Part shown: piece after piece, positions 14,396 through 19,597 of the stretch
Position numbering within the stretch: the stretch's first letter is position 1
Layout: each line of letters opens with the position of its first letter
NCBI GenBank assembly: GCA_050955105.1
Contig: JBPBQZ010000130.1
Location: forward strand, 1-19,597
Source: JBPBQZ01 sp050955105
Lineage (GTDB): Bacteria; Pseudomonadota; Gammaproteobacteria; Burkholderiales; Burkholderiaceae
Reading direction: 5' to 3'
DNA: 19,597 nt
Notes under the pieces: generated by a model
Database searches by the model: none
What the model was told of the DNA's origin: nothing
Seen by the model: only the letters and a program-made list of their open reading frames with translations
Program-made: the position numbers and the translations under genes

Positions 14396-15940
14396 CTAAA
14401 TCTTTTTCAAATCCCGATAAACATAGCCGGCGCGTGCCGCACGCCGCTGCCGGAAGACCCGACGTATCGTGAAAAACAGCTGTGCCAGCAGCAACAGCGC
14501 GCTCACCGCCACGAACACCGTGCTGATCGGGCGTTGCACGAATACCAGCAGATCACCGCGCGACAGCAGCACCGCGCGGCGGAAATTCTCCTCGACCATC
14601 GGTCCCAATACGTAGCCCAGCAAGATCGGCGCAACCGGGAAATCGAGCGAGGCGAAAATCGCCCCCATGATGCCGAATACCGCAACCTCGCCGATATCGA
14701 ACAAGCTGTTGTTCACGCTATACACGCCAATCGCGATGAAAAAGATCGCGGCCGGATACAGATAGCGATACGGCACGCGCAGCAGCTTCACCCAGATACC
14801 GATCAAGGGCACGTTCAGCAGCACCAGCAGCACGTTGCCGATCCAGAAACTCGCGATCAGCCCCCAGAACAAATCGGGATGCTCGTTGATCAGGCGCGGC
14901 CCGGGCTGTACGCCGTGGATCAACAACGCGCCGAGAATCAATGCCATCACCGGATCGCCCGGAATGCCCAGACTCATGGTCGGGATGAAATCGACTTGTG
15001 TCTTCGAATGCGAAGCGGCCTCCGGGCTTGCCACCCCTTCCAGCGCACCGTGTCCGAAACGCTCCGGATGTTTCGAGAGCTTGCGCTCGAGCGTGTAGGC
15101 AATGAAGGTCGTGATGGTAGGTCCGGTGCCCGGCATGGCGCCGAACAAGGTGCCGACCAGGGTGCCGCGCAGCAACGGGAAAAACGACTGCTTCAACTCG
15201 GCGCGGCTAGGACGCATATCGCGCATGCGCACGGTGGCGCCGCCACTGACGCTTTGAATGCGGTTAACGCTGCGCAGGAACTCGGCGATGCCGAACACGC
15301 CAAGCGCCAGCGCCACCAGTTCGACCTTGTCGCTAAGCTCGGGAAAGCCGAAGGTGAAGCGTTGCACGCCGGTATTCACATCGGTGCCGACCACCCCCAG
15401 CAGCAGTCCGATGAGCGTCATCGCGATGCCCTTGAGCGCCGATCCGCGCGACATCGTCGCACCGGCCAGCAATCCCAATAACATGATCGAGAAGATTTCC
15501 GTCGGCCCGAAACCAAAAGCGAACCGCACCAGCAGCGGCGAAGCGAAGATCATCACGACAATGCCGAACGACGCGGCGAAGAACGACGCGATCATGGTGA
15601 TGCCCAGCGCGGTGCCGCCCTTGCCTTGGCGTGTCATCGGATAGCCGTCGAGGCATGTCACGGCATGCGGCGGATGGCACGGCAGGTTCAACAGAATCGC
15701 GCCGATCGCGCCGCCGTATTGCGAGCCGTAGAAGATGCCCGCCAGCATCAGTACCGCGGGCACCGGCGCCATCGAATAGGTCAGCGGCAGGAGTAATGAG
15801 ATAGCCGACAGTGCGCCCATGCCCGGCAGCACGCCGATAAGATTGCCCACCAGCACGCCGAAGAACGACCACATGAGGTTGTGCATTTGCAGGGCGACGC
15901 CGAAGCCCTGCCACAAATCCGCCAACGATTGCCCGATCAT
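14396..15940 (-). CDS. tctA: Tripartite tricarboxylate transporter large permease (TctA family)
   Basis: A 514-residue membrane protein, the usual length for TctA. It carries the duplicated family motif: GVLPGMG at 36-42 followed by LLLPLTY, and GTLFGAMPGTGP at 263-274. It also has the YGSQYGGAIGAILLNLPCHP segment at 71-90 and the ASPEAASHSKTQVDFIPTMSLGIPGDP stretch after residue 303. About eleven to twelve transmembrane helices are expected. It forms the cation-coupled channel of a tripartite tricarboxylate transporter. It starts 4 bases after the tctB stop with GGAG inside the tctB end, so the two are translationally linked. The receptor gene is at the head of the same operon. Substrates of these systems range from citrate to terephthalate and cannot be deduced from the permease. 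No clear terminator follows. Confidence 0.93.
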   Translation of the reverse strand: MIGQSLADLWQGFGVALQMHNLMWSFFGVLVGNLIGVLPGMGALSAISLLLPLTYSMAPVPAVLMLAGIFYGSQYGGAIGAILLNLPCHPPHAVTCLDGYPMTRQGKGGTALGITMIASFFAASFGIVVMIFASPLLVRFAFGFGPTEIFSIMLLGLLAGATMSRGSALKGIAMTLIGLLLGVVGTDVNTGVQRFTFGFPELSDKVELVALALGVFGIAEFLRSVNRIQSVSGGATVRMRDMRPSRAELKQSFFPLLRGTLVGTLFGAMPGTGPTITTFIAYTLERKLSKHPERFGHGALEGVASPEAASHSKTQVDFIPTMSLGIPGDPVMALILGALLIHGVQPGPRLINEHPDLFWGLIASFWIGNVLLVLLNVPLIGIWVKLLRVPYRYLYPAAIFFIAIGVYSVNNSLFDIGEVAVFGIMGAIFASLDFPVAPILLGYVLGPMVEENFRRAVLLSRGDLLVFVQRPISTVFVAVSALLLLAQLFFTIRRVFRQRRAARAGYVYRDLKKI

Positions 15941-15944
15941 CGCT

Positions 15945-16469
15945 TCAGCTCCAGTCGAACAGCGGGCACTGCACTTTCAAGCCCCACCAGAAGACCACTA
16001 CGCAGATTATCGAGATCAGCGCGGCAAGTATGGTCGCGCGCAGCAGCGTGTTGTCGCGATCACCGATGGCGGCAATCCACACGCTGACGAAGGTGGCGGG
16101 TAATAAGCCGCCATGGCTGGCCAGAACGATGAACGCCAGCAGACTGGCCATGATGCAGATCCAGCCGCGCCATTCGGGCGCCAGCCCAGGCGGCTCGGCA
16201 TCGACCCCATCGGTAACGGGCTCTGCTGCTGTCGGGTTCTGCAATCTTGCCAATGCGGGAGACGCGACGATCGCCAGTCCCGTCAGCACCAGCAGCACGC
16301 CGAGCGCCACCGGAAAGAAACCCGGCCCCATATTGCGCACACTACCTATGTCGTATTGAGCGCCTTGCACCCAGGCGAAGGTACCGATGAGCATCATCAA
16401 CGCGCCACCGTAGTAGTCTTGCTTGCTGCGCCGCGAAACGGGCCGCACTGCATCGGACGTCGCTTTCAT
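15945..16469 (-). CDS. tctB: Tripartite tricarboxylate transporter small permease (TctB family)
   Basis: A 174-residue membrane protein with a short basic N-terminus. It has the family signature RNMGPGFFP at 45-53 between the first two membrane segments (about 20-36 and 53-72). A polar loop (about 76-100) follows, then three more hydrophobic segments to residue 163. TctB is the small membrane subunit that pairs with TctA. GGAGG lies about 8 bases before the start, which supports it. Upstream the dehydrogenase-fold gene ends 23 bases away; downstream tctA follows after 4 bases. The sequence is less conserved than TctA, as is usual for this family, and the identification rests on the motif plus position. 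Confidence 0.9.
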   Translation of the reverse strand: MKATSDAVRPVSRRSKQDYYGGALMMLIGTFAWVQGAQYDIGSVRNMGPGFFPVALGVLLVLTGLAIVASPALARLQNPTAAEPVTDGVDAEPPGLAPEWRGWICIMASLLAFIVLASHGGLLPATFVSVWIAAIGDRDNTLLRATILAALISIICVVVFWWGLKVQCPLFDWS

Positions 16470-16492
16470 GATTTGCCTCCGGTATCCGCGCG

Positions 16493-17659
16493 CTACAGGC
16501 GCGCGGTCACGTCATAGGGCTGGCCGAGATGGAATTTGCCCACGGTCGCGGCAGCCTGGTCGATATTGTTGTGCAGTGTCTGCACACGCAGGTCTCGGAA
16601 ATATCGAGATAGCGGCGAGTCTTCCGCAAACGCGCTGGAGCCGGCGATCTGCGCGGCCTGATCCATCACCTGTACCGCCGTGGCGATGGCGTGATGCTTG
16701 GCGCCCATCGCCGCCAGCTCGGCACGTGCCTGGTCGCCTTGCTGCCATAACGAGATGGCGCGATAGACCAGCCAGCGCGCCGCATCGATGGCAATGCGAA
16801 TCTCGCCAAGCCGCAGTTGCGCGAAGGTCTCCTTGACGGTGCCGCGCTTGGGCAAATAGTCGACCAGGAAATCGAAAATACCTTCGCAGCCGCCCACGTA
16901 TTGCTGTGCGAAGCTCAAGTGGGTCTTCGCCTGCCAGCGGTCGCGCTGGAATTCGCCAGGCTTGCCCAGTTGGTTCTCGGCTGCGACAAAACAATCGGTC
17001 AGCTCGATCTCGGGGCTCACCGCGCCGCGCATGCCCAACGGATTCCAGGAACCCGGACGCACCTTCAGGCCGGCCGCGCCTTTGGGGATGGCCAATGCGA
17101 TATGCGCATCCGGTAACTCACGGCCTTCGACCAAGGCATAAAGAATGTTGTGCCCGACATCGGCCGCGAGCGTTGCGTAGTTCTTCACGCCGGTCACGCG
17201 AAAGCCGCCTTCGACCGGCACGGCAACCGTCTGCAACGCATACAGGCCGCGCGCCGTGCGACCCGGCTCGCTGCCGGTCAGGTTGAGCAGATCGCCGCGT
17301 TCCAGCACCGGCCGCAACAGACGTTCGCGCAGATCGTCGGTGCCGATCTGGTCGACGGTATGGCAAGCATTGAAATGAATATGAATACACTGCGCCGTCG
17401 ACGGACAAAAGCGTGCGGTCTGCTCGACCACCAGCAGCGACAGGAACGGGTCTTCACCCAGCACGCCACTACCACCGCCGCCGAACGACTTGCGGATCGT
17501 CAAGCCGGTCAGGCCCGCGTCGAACAAATCCCGCAAATTGTCGAGCGGCGTGCTCGCGTCTACATCGTGGCGGCGGGCACGCGGCGCGAAGCATTCCTTG
17601 CCGAGCGCGCCGGCGATGTCATAGACGCGCTTCTGTTCTTTGCTGAATACGAAATCCAT
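16493..17659 (-). CDS. Acyl-CoA dehydrogenase-fold flavoenzyme, possibly a monooxygenase-like member
   Basis: A 388-residue protein with the acyl-CoA dehydrogenase fold: helical N-domain (1-120), beta-domain with LTGSEPGRTARG (127-138) and GMRGAVSPEIEL (209-220), and helical C-domain. The YEGT-type catalytic Glu is missing. The C-terminal segment SPLSRYFRDLRVQTLHNNID (348-367) instead resembles DszC/SfnC-type flavin monooxygenases, which use reduced FMN, and the helix-G position also has no obvious Glu. It may therefore be an FMNH2-dependent oxygenase or a dehydrogenase with an unusual base. No flavin reductase lies in the window. GAGGGA precedes the ATG. It sits between the aldolase-family gene and tctB in an operon with the receptor, so it probably acts on the imported compound or a derivative. 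Specific reaction unknown. Confidence 0.82.
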   Translation of the reverse strand: MDFVFSKEQKRVYDIAGALGKECFAPRARRHDVDASTPLDNLRDLFDAGLTGLTIRKSFGGGGSGVLGEDPFLSLLVVEQTARFCPSTAQCIHIHFNACHTVDQIGTDDLRERLLRPVLERGDLLNLTGSEPGRTARGLYALQTVAVPVEGGFRVTGVKNYATLAADVGHNILYALVEGRELPDAHIALAIPKGAAGLKVRPGSWNPLGMRGAVSPEIELTDCFVAAENQLGKPGEFQRDRWQAKTHLSFAQQYVGGCEGIFDFLVDYLPKRGTVKETFAQLRLGEIRIAIDAARWLVYRAISLWQQGDQARAELAAMGAKHHAIATAVQVMDQAAQIAGSSAFAEDSPLSRYFRDLRVQTLHNNIDQAAATVGKFHLGQPYDVTARL

Positions 17660-17718
17660 GATTCCCTCGGGCGCATGCCGCGCTTGCCGTTAGCTTTTAG
17701 AGATGACTAGAGTGACGC

Positions 17719-18519
17719 TCAGGCTGCATAACCCGGATCTTCGCGATCGATTTTGCGTTTGAAGGCGGCCCACTCGATGTGCGCGCCGGGCGACCAGCTG
17801 CTATCGGTATAGAGCGTGTGGCCGAAGTCGGCGGCTTCCTGAAGGTAGTGCGGCTCGATGTGCAGCAACGGCGCACCGGATGCCTGGGCGGCCAACTGAA
17901 TCTGGAACGCGCGCTCGGTACGCACCGTAAAGGCGAAAGCTTCGCCGATCGTGCGGCCCGCCATCAAAGTGCCGTGGTTTCTCAAAATTAGAATGTTTTG
18001 ATCTTCCAACGCCGCGGCCATGTTGCGGCATTCATCGCGATCGAGTTTCACGCCGGTGAAATCGTAGTAGCGAACTCGCCCCGCGATAATCGCCGCGCTT
18101 TGCGAGATAGGCAGCAGCCCATCCTTTTGCGCGGCCACGCCGACGCCCGCCACGGAATGCAAATGCAGAATCGCGTTGACGTCCGGACGCGCCGCATACA
18201 CCGCGCCATGAATCACGTCGGCAGCTTTGTTCACGCCATGTGGGCTGTCGCTCAGCACCTTGCCATCCTTGTCGATCTTCACCAATGACGACGCGGTAAT
18301 CTCTTCGAAGAACAAGCCGAAGGGATTAACGAGAAATTGGTCCGTCGTGCCAGGTACGCGCGCCGAGAAGTGCGTGCCCAGCAAGTCATGCCAACCCAGC
18401 CGCGCGCCCAGACGATAGGCCGCGGCCAGGTCGAGTCGCGCCTGCCATTCTTCGGGTGACACGCTGGCGCGAATCGAGTTACCGGCCTGGGGTTGCGCGC
18501 TGGCAATATGCAATGACAT
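17719..18519 (-). CDS. Class II aldolase/adducin-family protein
   Basis: A 266-residue member of the class II aldolase/adducin N-terminal family. Metal-binding residues are visible: His119 and His121 in ILHLHS, and His182 in RNHGTL. A Glu in FFEEIT (72-73) corresponds to the catalytic acid of fuculose-phosphate aldolase. THFSARVPG (49-57) is the family's usual N-terminal signature. Members catalyse retro-aldol cleavage, epimerisation or decarboxylation of hydroxy/keto acids with divalent metal. AGGAGA lies about 7 bases before the ATG. It follows the receptor gene by 35 bp. With a dehydrogenase-fold flavoenzyme downstream and an organic-acid transporter around it, a role in cleaving or decarboxylating an imported hydroxy-acid is plausible but is inference. 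Sugar-phosphate aldolase activity is less likely given the context. Confidence 0.87.
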   Translation of the reverse strand: MSLHIASAQPQAGNSIRASVSPEEWQARLDLAAAYRLGARLGWHDLLGTHFSARVPGTTDQFLVNPFGLFFEEITASSLVKIDKDGKVLSDSPHGVNKAADVIHGAVYAARPDVNAILHLHSVAGVGVAAQKDGLLPISQSAAIIAGRVRYYDFTGVKLDRDECRNMAAALEDQNILILRNHGTLMAGRTIGEAFAFTVRTERAFQIQLAAQASGAPLLHIEPHYLQEAADFGHTLYTDSSWSPGAHIEWAAFKRKIDREDPGYAA

Positions 18520-18554
18520 ACGGATTCTCCTGTCGATGAGGGCGCTCGAACGGC

Positions 18555-19520
18555 TTATTCGATTTTCGCGCCGGTACTCTTGACGATGTCGGCCCAGTGC
18601 ACGTTCTCACGCGCGATGTGCGCCGAGAAGTCGGCCGGCGAGCCGCCAATCACATCGATGCCGAGCGAATTCAATTGCTTGACCACATCCGGCCGCTTGA
18701 CGATTTGCCGCAGCGCTTCGTTAAGCTTCGCCACCACCTCCGGCGGCGTATGCGCGGGTGCCAGAATGCCGTGCCACGAATAGGCTTTGATACCGGGCAG
18801 TCCAGCGGCCTCGATAGTCGGCACATCCGGCAGCAGCGTCGCCTTATCAGTGAGCGCGATGGCGCGCAGGCGACCTGCCCTGATCGACTCGAGCGACGAC
18901 GAAACGTTGTCGACGGTCACGTCGATCTGGCCGCCGAGCAAATCGATCAACATCGGGCCACTGCCCTTGTAATTGATGTTGGTCCACTTGATGCCCGCAT
19001 GCTGCTGTATCTGTTCGGACAGCAGATGCGGAATGCTGCCCAGGCCGCCCACACCGAAATTCAATTTGCCCGGCTCACGTTTGGCCAGCGCAATCAATTC
19101 GGCCAGGTTCTTCACTGGCAGCTTCGGATTGACCTCGAGCACATAGGCGCCGCCACCCACCAACATGATCGGCGCGAAGTCCTTGCGCGGATCGTAGGGC
19201 ATGTCTTTGATCATGCTGACGGTCACCGCCAGCATCGCCGAGTTGCCGGCCAGCAGCGTATAACCATCGGGCTTGGCCTTTGCCACGAAATCATGCCCGA
19301 CCAGGCCGTTGCCGCCGGGCTTGTTCTCGACCACCACCGACTGCCCCAAGGCCTCGCTCAACGGCGGCGCGACAATGCGCGCGACGATATCGGTCTGGCC
19401 GCCTGCTGGGTAAGGTGCGATCAACCGTATTGAATGCGTGGGGTAATTCGAGGGAGCCGCTTGCACCACTGCAACGAACCATGCGCTGCAGCAGATCGCC
19501 AACGTAAATAGTTTTTTCAT
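18555..19520 (-). CDS. tctC: Bug-type solute receptor of the tripartite tricarboxylate transporter (TctC family)
   Basis: A 321-residue periplasmic receptor. From the chosen start it has a signal peptide (MKKLFTLAI..., cleavage near residue 22 after VVQA). Family motifs follow: IRLIAPYPAGGQTDIVAR near 32-49 with the ligand-contacting Asp, VENKPGGNGLVG near 67-78, and KPDGYTLLAGN near 83-95. The ATG at 19520 is preferred. A longer frame from a TTG at 19538 exists but would put extra residues before a perfect signal peptide. No strong ribosome site is visible for either. It is the first gene of the operon with the aldolase-family gene, the flavoenzyme gene, tctB and tctA, and so is probably the dedicated receptor. 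Bug receptors often bind carboxylates through backbone contacts, so the ligand cannot be predicted. Confidence 0.92.
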   Translation of the reverse strand: MKKLFTLAICCSAWFVAVVQAAPSNYPTHSIRLIAPYPAGGQTDIVARIVAPPLSEALGQSVVVENKPGGNGLVGHDFVAKAKPDGYTLLAGNSAMLAVTVSMIKDMPYDPRKDFAPIMLVGGGAYVLEVNPKLPVKNLAELIALAKREPGKLNFGVGGLGSIPHLLSEQIQQHAGIKWTNINYKGSGPMLIDLLGGQIDVTVDNVSSSLESIRAGRLRAIALTDKATLLPDVPTIEAAGLPGIKAYSWHGILAPAHTPPEVVAKLNEALRQIVKRPDVVKQLNSLGIDVIGGSPADFSAHIARENVHWADIVKSTGAKIE

Positions 19521-19549
19521 CGATTGAAACGTGAGCAATCTGGATTGCC

Positions 19550-19578
19550 AGTATAGAAAGATGCCAGCGGCGCGTTAC
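19550..19578 (-). promoter_or_regulatory. Weak candidate promoter of the tctC operon
   Basis: Reading the minus strand, TATACT (19550-19555) matches the -10 consensus at five of six positions. GTAACG (19573-19578), 17 bases further upstream, matches the -35 only at three. A start about 7 bases downstream would give a leader of roughly 20 bases before the ATG at 19520. The upstream region is cut by the window end. Confidence 0.3.
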
Positions 19579-19597
19579 GATATTTAATGCTATGGAT

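Noticed and set aside
14288..15481. 397-codon plus-strand open frame opposite tctA
   Set aside because: His/Gln/Arg-rich antisense shadow; the minus strand encodes a full-length TctA with all family motifs.
18597..19433. 278-codon plus-strand open frame opposite the tctC receptor gene
   Set aside because: Antisense shadow of a well-supported receptor gene, with no ribosome site and shadow-like composition.
19521..19538. TTG-initiated six-residue extension of the receptor
   Set aside because: It would put extra residues in front of a complete signal peptide that starts naturally at the ATG at 19520.

Overview
The window is GC-rich, densely coded bacterial chromosome. Its content points to a metabolically versatile betaproteobacterium, most likely Burkholderiales: a Bug-type (TctC) receptor with its TctA/TctB permeases, orphan periplasmic binding proteins and several CoA-dependent catabolic genes. 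That assignment is inference from gene content; no rRNA, tRNA or other phylogenetic marker is present. I see no transcriptional regulator, insertion sequence, integrase, CRISPR array or RNA gene.

Left end (1-1650): an AT-rich leader of about 250 bases, a conserved-looking four-TM membrane protein (660-1385), and a 24-residue single-TM small protein (1478-1552). These are followed by a hairpin that can terminate transcription from both sides. A periplasmic amino-acid/amide-type binding protein without permease partners (1653-2876, minus) converges on it.

Central catabolic cluster (3232-10844, plus): a CoA ligase resembling cyclohexanecarboxylate-CoA ligases, a double-hotdog thioesterase coupled to it by ATGA overlap, a two-domain EthD protein, a fused double acyl-CoA dehydrogenase, a nitronate-monooxygenase-family flavoprotein, and an enoyl-CoA hydratase-superfamily enzyme. 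An aldehyde dehydrogenase (11324-12757) follows after an antisense, 5'-truncated remnant of a sugar ABC permease. Together they look like activation and oxidation of an unknown carboxylic acid, possibly alicyclic, through CoA thioesters. There is no thiolase or 3-hydroxyacyl-CoA dehydrogenase in the window. The binding protein transcribed divergently from the ligase shares a 355-bp intergenic region holding two perfect inverted repeats and may capture the substrate.

Middle (12978-14256): a small Ala/Pro-rich exported protein converges, with a 4-bp gap, on a CopD-family membrane protein.

Right operon (14396-19520, minus): in transcription order, Bug/TctC receptor, class II aldolase/adducin-family enzyme, acyl-CoA-dehydrogenase-fold flavoenzyme lacking the usual catalytic Glu, TctB and TctA. 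Gaps are 4-59 bp with good ribosome binding sites, so this looks like one transport-plus-catabolism unit for an unidentified organic acid.

The most interesting points are the fused double dehydrogenase, whose halves appear to divide catalytic and cofactor roles; the two uncharacterised catabolic units; a possible leaderless promoter with an embedded TGGT-N3-ACCA site in front of the fused dehydrogenase; and the permease remnant abutting the aldehyde dehydrogenase.
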